NCBI GenBank assembly: GCA_964057225.1
Contig: OZ059894.1
Span: 12,968,131-13,032,130, forward strand
DNA from: Auanema rhodensis
Taxonomy: Eukaryota > Nematoda > Chromadorea > Rhabditida > Rhabditidae
Reading direction: 5' to 3'
Length of the DNA: 64,000 nucleotides
In this document: piece after piece, positions 9,669 to 22,000 of the stretch
How the letters are laid out: the number at the start of each line of letters is the position of its first letter
Numbering within the stretch: the first letter of the stretch is position 1
Notes under the pieces: model-generated
What the model saw: only the letters and a program-made list of their open reading frames with translations
Databases searched by the model: none
Told to the model about the DNA's origin: nothing
Made by a program: the position numbers and the translations under genes

Positions 9669-10373
9669 TCCTAGTACCGTATCAAAGGAGGAAGACGAAC
9701 TAAGGCCAACTTTACGATAGTTCGGCATGCTCTGTGAAGGGCGAGAGAATCCCATTCTGAGAAGGGCAAGCTCTCGAGTTGCTCCTAAGAAAGTGCGCAG
9801 ATTTGCACTGACAAAGCGTTCCAGAATTGAGAGATAACCAGCAACTTTCGGAGAAAGTGGGCCACCTTCATCATTGGATCCGAGAAAACGGATAATAGTA
9901 ACGATATTCAGAACTTGTAACTCGTTTTCGTAAAGTCCTCGTAACTCCTGTTCTGATACTTTATGAAATGATCTCGTTGAGCCATCCAAAAGATTTTGAA
10001 GTTTAGAGTCCAACACCGGGAGATCTGCTAAGATGGATTCCGGGCGAGGGAGTTCTTGAATTAGTGATGAGCGGTCCGAAGGAAGGAGAGTAATACCAGC
10101 TGCGAGATGTTCAAAGTTAGTAAGAAGATCTTCCGCAAGCGAGATAACCGGTCGTTCCTTGGAGGCTGGAGTTGAAGGAGGTAGAGGAACAGAGCTAGGT
10201 TGAGGACAAGGCCTCTGGCGCTTGAAAGGCCTGAGAGATAGTGAACAGGATCTAGATGACGAAACGGATCTAGAACGTGAACGTCGAATATTTTGCTCTC
10301 GCGAAGGCGAACGCGAATAATGAGACGAAGAATCCAAATCACGGGGAGTTGAAGGTTCCCGTGAAGACGGCAT
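9648..10373 (-). CDS. Gag-like protein (ORF1) of DIRS copy 1
   Basis: First ORF of the element, 241 codons, starting 32 bp inside the upstream ITR. Position and size fit the Gag-like ORF1 of DIRS elements, thought to package element RNA. The N-terminal third is rich in Arg and Ser (SRSPSREQ, RRSRSRSVSSSRS), resembling the RS domains of splicing factors, and is followed by a Pro-rich stretch (about 55-75). Residues 80-235 look globular and helical; I recognise no zinc knuckle. The last six codons lie in the intron, so spliced RNA would replace them with RT. It differs from copy 2 at residue 28 (Asn here, Asp there) plus silent changes. Assignment rests on position and composition rather than on a motif. 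Confidence 0.75.
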   Translation of the reverse strand: MPSSREPSTPRDLDSSSHYSRSPSREQNIRRSRSRSVSSSRSCSLSLRPFKRQRPCPQPSSVPLPPSTPASKERPVISLAEDLLTNFEHLAAGITLLPSDRSSLIQELPRPESILADLPVLDSKLQNLLDGSTRSFHKVSEQELRGLYENELQVLNIVTIIRFLGSNDEGGPLSPKVAGYLSILERFVSANLRTFLGATRELALLRMGFSRPSQSMPNYRKVGLSSSSSFDTVLGVSHSAF

Positions 10374-10405
10374 AGCGACCGATCAGCGTATGTCGGAAAA
10401 TAAAA

Positions 10406-10581
10406 CTGATGTTTATGTGTTAGTTAGGGGGCGTGTCATTACTGGTTAGCACCACGGGTAATGATACGCTCATTTTACAATGTGTTACGAAATACTGTTG
10501 ATTTCTGTTAATTTTTGTTTTATTGATTACCGAGAAGATATGTTATTTGGAAAATAAATAGCTTAAGACATGGGATATAAT
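10406..10581 (-). repeat. Upstream inverted terminal repeat of DIRS copy 1
   Basis: 176 bp, the inverse of 6169-6344, directly abutting satellite at 10582. It ends 32 bp before the Gag ATG, so it must hold the promoter for the sense RNA; its gene-proximal part (CACGCCCCCTAAC region on the coding strand) is much richer in G+C than the rest. No TATA box is obvious on the coding strand. Confidence 0.93.
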
Positions 10582-13497
10582 ATAAAATATTTTCATGTTT
10601 TATTTTTTTAGTATCAGAAAATTCAAATTAAGATCGTTTTTAATGTTTCAAATCTTAATGAACGAATGAATTGTTTCAAAACTATTGTAAAAATATGAGA
10701 TTGTTTCAAAATACGTGATTAAATGAAGAAAATGGAGTAAAATGAATTGGAAAATTATAAAATATTTTCATTTTTTATTTCTTGAGTATCAAAATATTCA
10801 AAATTATATCTTTTTTACTGTTAAAAACATTATTAACTGGATGATTTGTTTGGAAATTATTGTAAAAATATGAGATTGTTTCAAAATACGTGATTAAATG
10901 AAGAAAATGGAGCAAAATGAATTGGAAAATTATAAAATATTTTCATGTTTTATTTCTTGAGTATCAAAATATTTAAACTTTTTTTTTTCACTGTTTAAAA
11001 TCTTACAGAACGAATGAATTGTTTCAAAACTATTGTAAAAATTTGAGATTGTTTCAAAATTTGTGATTAAATGAAGAAAATGGAGTAAAATGAATTGGAA
11101 AATTATAAAATATTTCCATGTTTTATTTTCTTAGTATCAGAAAATTCAAATTAAGATCGTTTTTAATGTTTCAAATCTTAATGAACGAATGAATTGTTTC
11201 AAAACTATTGTAAAAATATGAGATTGTTTCAAAATACGTGATTAAATGAAGAAAATGGAGTAAAATGAATTGGAAAATTATAAAATATTTTCATGTTTTA
11301 TTTCTTGAGTTTCAAAATATTCAAACTTTTTTTTTTCACTGTTTAAAATCTTAATGAACGAATGAATTGTTTCAAAACTATTGTAAAAATATGAGATTGT
11401 TTTAAAATACGTGATTAAATGAAGAAAATGGAGTAAAATGAATTGGAAAATTATAAAATATTTCCATGTTTTATTTTTTTAGTATCAGAAAATTCAAATT
11501 AAGATCGTTTTTAATGTTTCAAATCTCAATGAACGAATGAATTGTTTCAAAACTATTGTAAAAATATGAGATTGTTTCAAAATACGTGATTAAATGAAGA
11601 AAATGGAGCAAAATGAATTGGAAAATTATAAAATATTTTCATGTTTTATTTCTTGAGTATCAAAATATTTAAACTTTTTTTTTTCACTGTTTAAAATCTT
11701 AATGAACGAATGAATTGTTTCAAAACTATTGTAAAAATATGAGATTGTTTCAAAATACGTGATTAAATGAAGAAAATGGAGTAAAATGAATTGGAAAATT
11801 ATAAAATATTTTCATGTTTTATTTCTTGAGTTTCAAAATATTCAAACTTTTTTTTTTCACTGTTTAAAATCTTACAGAACGAATGAATTGTTTCAAAACT
11901 ATTGTAAAAATTTGAGATTGTTTCAAAATACGTGATTAAATGAAGAAAATGGAGTAAAATGAATTGGAAAATTATAAAATATTTCCATGTTTTATTTTCT
12001 TAGTATCAGAAAATTCGAATTAAGATCGTTTTCAATGTTTCAAATCTTAATGAACGAATTAATTGTTTCAAAACTATTGTAAAAATATGAGATTGTTTCA
12101 AAATACGTGATTAAATGAAGAAAATGGAGTAAAATGAATTGGAAAATTATAAAATATTTCCATGTTTTATTTTTTTAGTATCAGAAAATTCAAATTAAGA
12201 TCGTTTTTAATGTTTCAAATCTCAATGAACGAATGAATTGTTTCAAAACTATTGTAAAAATATGAGATTGTTTCAAAATACGTGATTAAATGAAGAAAAT
12301 GGAGTAAAATGAATTGGAAAATTATAAAATATTTTCATGTTTTATTTCTTGAGTTTCAAAATATTCAAACTTTTTTTTTTCACTGTTTAAAATCTTAATG
12401 AACGAATGAATTGTTTCAAAACTATTGTAAAAATATGAGATTGTTTCAAAATACGTGATTAAATGAAGAAAATGGAGTAAAATGAATTGGAAAATTATAA
12501 AATATTTCCATGTTTTATTTTCTTAGTATCAGAAAATTCAAATTAAGATCGTTTTCAATGTTTCAAATCTTAATGAACGAATTAATCGTTTCAAAACTAT
12601 TGTAAAAATATGAGATTGTTTCAAAATACGTGATTAAATGAAGAAAATAGAGTAAAATGAATTGGAATATTATGAAATATTTTCATGTTTTATTTCTTGA
12701 GTATCAAAATATTCAAACTTTTTTTTTTCACTGTTTAAAATCTTAATGAACGAATGAATTGTTTCAAAACTATTGTAAAAATATGAGATTGTTTCAAAAT
12801 ACGTGATTAAATGAAGGAAATGGAGTAAAATGAATTGGAAAATTATAAAATATTTTCATGTTTTATTTCTTGAGTTTCAAAATATTCAAACTTTTTTTTT
12901 TCACTGTTTAAAATCTTAATGAACGAATGAATTGTTTCAAAACTATTGTAAAAATTTGAGATTGTTTCAAAATACGTGATTAAATGAAGAAAATGGAGTA
13001 AAATGAATTGGAAAATTATAAAATATTTCCATGTTTTATTTTTTTAGTATCAGAAAATTCAAATTAAGATCGTTTTTAATGTTTCAAATCTCAATGAACG
13101 AATGAATTGTTTCAAAACTATTGTAAAAATATGAGATTGTTTCAAAATACGTGATTAAATGAAGAAAATGGAGTAAAATGAATTGGAAAATTATAAAATA
13201 TTTTCATGTTTTATTTCTTGAGTTTCAAAATATTCAAACTTTTTTTTTTCACTGTTTAAAATCTTAATGAACGAATGAATTGTTTCAAAACTATTGTAAA
13301 AATTTGAGATTGTTTCAAAATACGTGATTTAATGAAGAAAATAGAGTAAAATGAATTGGAAAATTATAAAATATTTTCATGTTTTATTTTTTTAGTATCA
13401 GAAAATTCAAATTAAGATCGTTTTTAATGTTTCAAATCTTAATGAACGAATGAATTGTTTCAAAACTATTGTAAAAATATGAGATTGTTTCAAAATA

Positions 13498-15947
13498 CGT
13501 GATTAAATGAAGAAAATGGAGTAAAATGAATTGGAAAATTATAAAATATTTTCATTTTTTATTTCTTGAGTATCAAAATATTCAAAATTATATCTTTTTT
13601 ACTGTTAAAAACATTATTAACTGGATGATTTGTTTGGAAATTATTGTAAAAATATGAGATTGTTTCAAAATACGTGATTAAATGAAGAAAATGGAGCAAA
13701 ATGAATTGGAAAATTATAAAATATTTCCATGTTTTATTTTCTTAGTATCAGAAAATTCAAATTAAGATCGTTTTTAATGTTTCAAATCTTAATGAACGAA
13801 TGAATTGTTTCAAAACTATTGTAAAAATATGAGATTGTTTCAAAATACGTGATTAAATGAAGAAAATGGAGTAAAATGAATTGGAAAATTATAAAATATT
13901 TTCATTTTTTATTTCTTGAGTATCAAAATATTCAAAATTATATCTTTTTTACTGTTAAAAACATTATTAACTGGATGATTTGTTTGGAAATTATTGTAAA
14001 AATATGAGATTGTTTCAAAATACGTGATTAAATGAAGAAAATGGAGCAAAATGAATTGGAAAATTATAAAATATTTCCATGTTTTATTTTCTTAGTATCA
14101 GAAAATTCAAATTAAGATCGTTTTTAATGTTTCAAATCTTAATGAACGAATGAATTGTTTCAAAACTATTGTAAAAATATGAGATTGTTTCAAAATACGT
14201 GATTAAATGAAGAAAATGGAGTAAAATGAATTGGAAAATTATAAAATATTTTCATTTTTTATTTCTTGAGTATCAAAATATTCAAAATTATATCTTTTTT
14301 ACTGTTAAAAACATTATTAACTGGATGATTTGTTTGGAAATTATTGTAAAAATATGAGATTGTTTCAAAATACGTGATTAAATGAAGAAAATGGAGCAAA
14401 ATGAATTGGAAAATTATAAAATATTTCCATGTTTTATTTTCTTAGTATCAGAAAATTCAAATTAAGATCGTTTTTAATGTTTCAAATCTTAATGAACGAA
14501 TGAATTGTTTCAAAACTATTGTAAAAATATGAGATTGTTTCAAAATACGTGATTAAATGAAGAAAATGGAGTAAAATGAATTGGAAAATTATAAAACATT
14601 TCCATGTTTTATTTTCTTAGTATCAGAAAATTCAAATTAAGATCGTTTTTAATGTTTCAAATCTTAATGAACGAATGAATTGTTTCAAAACTATTGTAAA
14701 AATATGAGATTGTTTCAAAATACGTGATTAAATGAAGAAAATGGAGTAAAATGAATTGGAAAATTATAAAATATTTTCATTTTTTATTTCTTGAGTATCA
14801 AAATATTCAAAATTATATCTTTTTTACTGTTAAAAACATTATTAACTGGATGATTTGTTTGGAAATTATTGTAAAAATATGAGATTGTTTCAAAATACGT
14901 GATTAAATGAAGAAAATGGAGCAAAATGAATTGGAAAATTATAAAATATTTCCATGTTTTATTTTCTTAGTATCAGAAAATTCAAATTAAGATCGTTTTT
15001 AATGTTTCAAATCTTAATGAACGAATGAATTGTTTCAAAACTATTGTAAAAATATGAGATTGTTTCAAAATACGTGATTAAATGAAGAAAATGGAGTAAA
15101 ATGAATTGGAAAATTATAAAATATTTTCATTTTTTATTTCTTGAGTATCAAAATATTCAAAATTATATCTTTTTTACTGTTAAAAACATTATTAACTGGA
15201 TGATTTGTTTGGAAATTATTGTAAAAATATGAGATTGTTTCAAAATACGTGATTAAATGAAGAAAATGGAGCAAAATGAATTGGAAAATTATAAAATATT
15301 TCCATGTTTTATTTTCTTAGTATCAGAAAATTCAAATTAAGATCGTTTTTAATGTTTCAAATCTTAATGAACGAATGAATTGTTTCAAAACTATTGTAAA
15401 AATATGAGATTGTTTCAAAATACGTGATTAAATGAAGAAAATGGAGTAAAATGAATTGGAAAATTATAAAATATTTTCATTTTTTATTTCTTGAGTATCA
15501 AAATATTCAAAATTATATCTTTTTTACTGTTAAAAACATTATTAACTGGATGATTTGTTTGGAAATTATTGTAAAAATATGAGATTGTTTCAAAATACGT
15601 GATTAAATGAAGAAAATGGAGCAAAATGAATTGGAAAATTATAAAATATTTCCATGTTTTATTTTCTTAGTATCAGAAAATTCAAATTAAGATCGTTTTT
15701 AATGTTTCAAATCTTAATGAACGAATGAATTGTTTCAAAACTATTGTAAAAATATGAGATTGTTTCAAAATACGTGATTAAATGAAGAAAATGGAGTAAA
15801 ATGAATTGGAAAATTATAAAACATTTCCATGTTTTATTTTCTTAGTATCAGAAAATTCAAATTAAGATCGTTTTTAATGTTTCAAATCTTAATGAACGAA
15901 TGAATTGTTTCAAAACTATTGTAAAAATATGAGATTAATTCAAAATA
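13498..15947 (+). repeat. Nested amplification: two 1225-bp units of three 350-bp dimers plus one monomer
   Basis: Type C monomers start at 13498, 13848, 14198, 14723, 15073 and 15423. Each is followed by a monomer that begins like the GAGCAAAATG type and continues as type B, forming a 350-bp dimer. After every third dimer comes one extra B monomer marked ACATTTCCATG (14548-14722 and 15773-15947). The result is an exact 7-monomer unit of 1225 bp repeated twice. The only difference I noticed is GAGATTAATTC in place of GAGATTGTTTC near the end of the second unit. Confidence 0.88.
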
Positions 15948-18901
15948 CGTGATTAAATGAAGAAAATGGAGTAAAATGAATTGGAAAATTATAAAATATT
16001 TTCATGTTTTATTTCTTGAGTTTCAAAATATTCAAACTTTTTTTTTTCACTGTTTAAAATCTTAATGAACGAATGAATTGTTTCAAAACTATTGTAAAAA
16101 TATGAGATTGTTTCAAAATACGTGATTAAATGAAGAAAATGGAGTAAAATGAATTGGAAAATTATAAAATATTTTCATGTTTTATTTCTTGAGTTTCAAA
16201 ATATTCAAACTTTTTTTTTTCACTGTTTAAAATCTTAATTAACGAATGAATTGTTTCAAAACTATTGTAAAAATATGAGATTGTTTCAAAATACGTGATT
16301 AAATGAAGAAAATGGAGTAAAATGAATTGGAAAATTATAAAATATTTCCATGTTTTATTTTTTTAGTATCAGAAAATTCAAATTAAGATCGTTTTTAATG
16401 TTTCAAATCTCAATGAACGAATGAATTGTTTCAAAACTATTGTAAAAATATGAGATTGTTTCAAAATACGTGATTAAATGAAGAAAATGGAGTAAAATGA
16501 ATTGGAAAATTATAAAATATTTTCATGTTTTATTTCTTGAGTTTCAAAATATTCAAACTTTTTTTTTTCACTGTTTAAAATCTTAATTAACGAATGAATT
16601 GTTTCAAAACTATTGTAAAAATATGAGATTGTTTCAAAATACGTGATTAAATGAAGAAAATGGAGTAAAATGAATTGGAAAATTATAAAATATTTCCATG
16701 TTTTATTTTTTTAGTATCAGAAAATTCAAATTAAGATCGTTTTTAATGTTTCAAATCTCAATGAACGAATGAATTGTTTCAAAACTATTGTAAAAATATG
16801 AGATTGTTTCAAAATACGTGATTAAATGAAGAAAATGGAGCAAAATGAATTTGAAAATTATAAAATATTTTCATGTTTTATTTCTTGAGTATCAAAATAT
16901 TTAAACTTTTTTTTTTCACTGTTTAAAATCTTAATGAACGAATGAATTGTTTCAAAACTATTGTAAAAATATGAGATTGTTTCAAAATACGTGATTAAAT
17001 GAAGAAAATGGAGTAAAATGAATTGGAAAATTATAAAATATTTTCATGTTTTATTTCTTGAGTTTCAAAATATTCAAACTTTTTTTTTTCACTGTTTAAA
17101 ATCTTACAGAACGAATGAATTGTTTCAAAACTATTGTAAAAATTTGAGATTGTTTCAAAATACGTGATTAAATGAAGAAAATGGAGTAAAATGAATTGGA
17201 AAATTATAAAATATTTCCATGTTTTATTTTCTTAGTATCAGAAAATTCAAATTAAGATCGTTTTTAATGTTTCAAATCTTAATGAACGAATGAATTGTTT
17301 CAAAACTATTGTAAAAATATGAGATTGTTTCAAAATACGTGATTAAATGAAGAAAATGGAGTAAAATGAATTGGAAAATTATAAAATATTTCCATGTTTT
17401 ATTTTTTTAGTATCAGAAAATTCAAATTAAGATCGTTTTTAATGTTTCAAATCTCAATGAACGAATGAATTGTTTCAAAACTATTGTAAAAATATGAGAT
17501 TAATTCAAAATACGTGATTAAATGAAGAAAATGGAGTAAAATGAATTGGAAAATTATAAAATATTTTCATGTTTTATTTCTTGAGTTTCAAAATATTCAA
17601 ACTTTTTTTTTTCACTGTTTAAAATCTTAATGAACGAATGAATTGTTTCAAAACTATTGTAAAAATATGAGATTGTTTCAAAATACGTGATTAAATGAAG
17701 AAAATGGAGTAAAATGAATTGGAAAATTATAAAATATTTCCATGTTTTATTTTTTTAGTATCAGAAAATTCAAATTAAGATCGTTTTTAATGTTTCAAAT
17801 CTCAATGAACGAATGAATTGTTTCAAAACTATTGTAAAAATATGAGATTAATTCAAAATACGTGATTAAATGAAGAAAATGGAGTAAAATGAATTGGAAA
17901 ATTATGAAATATTTTCATGTTTTATTTCTTGAGTATCAAAATATTCAAACTTTTTTTTTTCACTGTTTAAAATCTTAATGAACGAATGAATTGTTTCAAA
18001 ACTATTGTAAAAATATGAGATTAATTCAAAATACGTGATTAAATGAAGAAAATGGAGTAAAATGAATTGGAAAATTATAAAATATTTTCATGTTTTATTT
18101 CTTGAGTTTCAAAATATTCAAACTTTTTTTTTTCACTGTTTAAAATCTTAATGAACGAATGAATTGTTTCAAAACTATTGTAAAAATATGAGATTGTTTC
18201 AAAATACGTGATTAAATGAAGAAAATGGAGTAAAATGAATTGGAAAATTATAAAATATTTTCATGTTTTATTTCTTGAGTTTCAAAATATTCAAACTTTT
18301 TTTTTTCACTGTTTAAAATCTTACAGAACGAATGAATTGTTTCAAAACTATTGTAAAAATTTGAGATTGTTTCAAAATACGTGATTAAATGAAGAAAATA
18401 GAGTAAAATGAATTGGAAAATTATAAAATATTTCCATGTTTTATTTTCTTAGTATCAGAAAATTCAAATTAAGATCGTTTCTAATGTTTCAAATCTTAAT
18501 GAACGAATTAATTGTTTCAAAACTATTGTAAAAATATGAGATTGTTTCAAAATACGTGATTAAATGAAGAAAATAGAGTAAAATGAATTGGAATATTATA
18601 AAATATTTTCATGTTTTATTTCTTGAGTATCAAAATATTCAAACTTTTTTTTTTCACTGTTTAAAATCTTAATGAACGAATGAATTGTTTCAAAACTATT
18701 GTAAAAATTTGAGATTGTTTCAAAATACGTGATTAAATGAAGAAAATAGAGTAAAATGAATTGGAAAATTATAAAATATTTTCATGTTTTATTTTTTGAG
18801 TATCAAAATAATTAAAATTATATCTACTTTACTGTTAAAAACATTATTAACTGGATGATTTGTTTCGAAATTATTGTAAAATTTAAAATTGTTCCAAGAA
18901 A

Positions 18902-19076
18902 CATGATTAAATGAAGAAAATAGAGTAAAATGAATTGGAAAATTTTAAAATATTTTCATGTTTTATTTTTTGAGTATCAAAATATTTGAAATTATATCTT
19001 CTTTACTGTTAAAAACATTATTAAATGAATGATTTGTTTCAAAATTATTGTAAAAATTTAAAATTGTTCCAAGAAA
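18902..19076 (+). repeat. Reference type D satellite monomer
   Basis: 175-bp divergent family phased at CATGATTAAATGAAG, with AATAGAG, TTTTTTGAGTATC, TTATATCTTCTTTACTG, ATGATTTGTTTC and the tail AAATTGTTCCAAGAAA in place of GAGATTGTTTCAAAATA. I see no type D in 1-18.78 kb; beyond that it recurs in clusters, usually in twos and threes. Confidence 0.88.
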
Positions 19077-22000
19077 CATGATTAAATGAAGAAAATAGAG
19101 TAAAATGAATTGGAAAATTATAAAATATTTTCATGTTTTATTTCTTGAGTATCAAAATATTCAAACTTTTTTTTTCACTGTTTAAAATCTTAATGAACGA
19201 ATGAATTGTTTCAAAACTATTGTAAAAATTTGAGATTGTTTCAAAATACGTGATTAAATGAAGAAAATGGAATAAAATGAATTGGAAAATTATAAAATAT
19301 TTCCATGTTTTATTTTCTTAGTATCAGAAAATTCAATTTAAGATCGTTTTTAATGTTTCAAATCTTAATGAACGAATGAATTGTTTCAAAACTATTGTAA
19401 AAATATGAGATTGTTTCAAAATACGTGATTAAATGAAGGAAATGGAGTAAAATGAATTGGAAAATTATAAAATATTTTCATGTTTTATTTCTTGAGTTTC
19501 AAAATATTCAAACTTTTTTTTTCACTGTTTAAAATCTTAATGAACGAATGAATTGTTTCAAAACTATTGTAAAAATATGAGATAAATTCAAAATACGTGA
19601 TTAAATGAAGAAAATGGAGTAAAATGAATTGGAAAATTATAAAATATTTTCATGTTTTATTTCTTGAGTTTCAAAATATTCAAACTTTTTTTTTTCACTG
19701 TTTGAAATCTTAATGAACGAATGAATTGTTTCAAAACTATAGTAAAAATATGAGATTGTTTCAAAATACGTGATTAAATGAAGAAAATGGAGTAAAATGA
19801 ATTGGAAAATTATAAAATATTTTCATGTTTTATTTCTTGAGTTTCAAAATATTCAAACTTTTTTTTTTCACTGTTTAAAATCTTAATGAACGAATGAATT
19901 GTTTCAAAACTATTGTAAAAATATGAGATTGTTTCAAAATACGTGATTAAATGAAGGAAATGGAGTAAAATGAATTGGAAAATTATAAAATATTTTCATG
20001 TTTTATTTCTTGAGTTTCAAAATATTCAAACTTTTTTTTTCACTGTTTAAAATCTTAATGAACGAATGAATTGTTTCAAAACTATTGTAAAAATATGAGA
20101 TAAATTCAAAATACGTGATTAAATGAAGAAAATGGAGTAAAATGAATTGGAAAATTATAAAATATTTTCATGTTTTATTTCTTGAGTTTCAAAATATTCA
20201 AACTTTTTTTTTTCACTGTTTAAAATCTTAATGAACGAATGAATTGTTTCAAAACTATTGTAAAAATATGAGATTGTTTCAAAATACGTGATTAAATGAA
20301 GAAAATGGAGTAAAATGAATTGGAAAATTATAAAATATTTCCATGTTTTATTTTTTTAGTATCAGAAAATTCAAATTAAGATCGTTTTTAATGTTTCAAA
20401 TCTCAATGAACGAATGAATTGTTTCAAAACTATTGTAAAAATATGAGATTGTTTCAAAATACGTGATTAAATGAAGAAAATGGAGCAAAATGAATTGGAA
20501 AATTATAAAATATTTTCATGTTTTATTTCTTGAGTATCAAAATATTTAAACTTTTTTTTTTCACTGTTTAAAATCTTACAGAACGAATGAATTGTTTCAA
20601 AACTATTGTGAAAATTTGAGATTGTTTCAAAATACGTGATTAAATGAAGAAAATGGAGTAAAATGAATTGGAAAATTATAAAATATTTCCATGTTTTATT
20701 TTCTTAGTATCAGAAAATTCAAATTAAGATCGTTTTCAATGTTTCAAATCTTAATGAACGAATTAATCGTTTCAAAACTATTGTAAAAATATGAGATTGT
20801 TTCAAAATACGTGATTAAATGAAGAAAATAGAGTAAAATGAATTGGAATATTATAAAATATTTTCATGTTTTATTTCTTGAGTTTCAAAATATTCGAACT
20901 TTTTTTTTCACTGTTTAAAATCTTAATGAACGAATGAATTGTTTCAAAACTATTGTAAAAATATGAGATTGTTTCAAAATACGTGATTAAATGAAGGAAA
21001 TGGAGTAAAATGAATTGGAAAATTATAAAATATTTTCATGTTTTATTTCTTGAGTTTCAAAATATTCAAACTTTTTTTTTCACTGTTTAAAATCTTAATG
21101 AACGAATGAATTGTTTCAAAACTATTGTAAAAATTTGAGATTGTTTCAAAATACGTGATTAAATGAAGAAAATGGAGTAAAATGAATTGGAAAATTATAA
21201 AATATTTCCATGTTTTATTTTTTTAGTATCAGAAAATTCAAATTAAGATCGTTTTTAATGTTTCAAATCTCAATGAACGAATGAATTGTTTCAAAACTAT
21301 TGTAAAAATATGAGATTGTTTCAAAATACGTGATTAAATGAAGAAAATGGAGTAAAATGAATTGGAAAATTATAAAATATTTTCATGTTTTATTTCTTGA
21401 GTTTCAAAATATTCAAACTTTTTTTTTTCACTGTTTAAAATCTTAATGAACGAATGAATTGTTTCAAAACTATTGTAAAAATTTGAGATTGTTTCAAAAT
21501 ACGTGATTAAATGAAGAAAATGGAGTAAAATGAATTGGAAAATTATAAAATATTTCCATGTTTTATTTTTTTAGTATCAGAAAATTCAAATTAAGATCGT
21601 TTTTAATGTTTCAAATCTCAATGAACGAATGAATTGTTTCAAAACTATTGTAAAAATATGAGATTGTTTCAAAATACGTGATTAAATGAAGAAAATGAAG
21701 TAAAATGAATTGGAAAATTATAAAATATTTTCATGTTTTATTTCTTGAGTTTCAAAATATTCAAACTTTTTTTTTTCACTGTTTAAAATCTTAATGAACG
21801 AATGAATTGTTTCAAAACTATTGTAAAAATTTGAGATTGTTTCAAAATACGTGATTTAATGAAGAAAATAGAGTAAAATGAATATAGAAAATTATAAAAT
21901 ATTTTCATGTTTTTTTTTTTGAGTATCAAAATAATTAAAATTATATCTACTTTACTGTTAAAAACATTATTAACTGGATGATTTGTTTCGAAATTATTGT

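Larger units (their letters stand above)
6133..10581 (-). mobile_element. DIRS-type tyrosine-recombinase retrotransposon, copy 1 (full length, 4449 bp)
   Basis: This is a complete element with its coding strand on minus. It has 176-bp inverted terminal repeats (6169-6344 and 10406-10581), a 36-bp extension outside the downstream ITR (6133-6168), a 76-bp internal complementary region (6563-6638), and open Gag, RT/RNase H and tyrosine recombinase frames. The left flank ending at 6132 and the right flank starting at 10582 rejoin into an uninterrupted GTGATTTAATG-type monomer, so there is no target-site duplication. This architecture defines the DIRS1 group: no LTRs, no DDE integrase, and YR-mediated insertion of a circular intermediate. 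It is colinear with copy 2 at every landmark checked (mirror position = 36771 minus the copy 2 position). Both copies look potentially autonomous. Confidence 0.96.

Noticed and set aside
10061-10342. 93-aa frame overlapping Gag (also 26429-26710)
   Set aside because: Shadow in another frame of the same strand; two copy differences that are silent in Gag change it, which argues against it being the constrained frame.
6133-10581. LTR retrotransposon or DNA transposon with terminal inverted repeats
   Set aside because: There are no direct LTRs and no DDE integrase or transposase; RT plus tyrosine recombinase, ICR and lack of target-site duplication identify DIRS.
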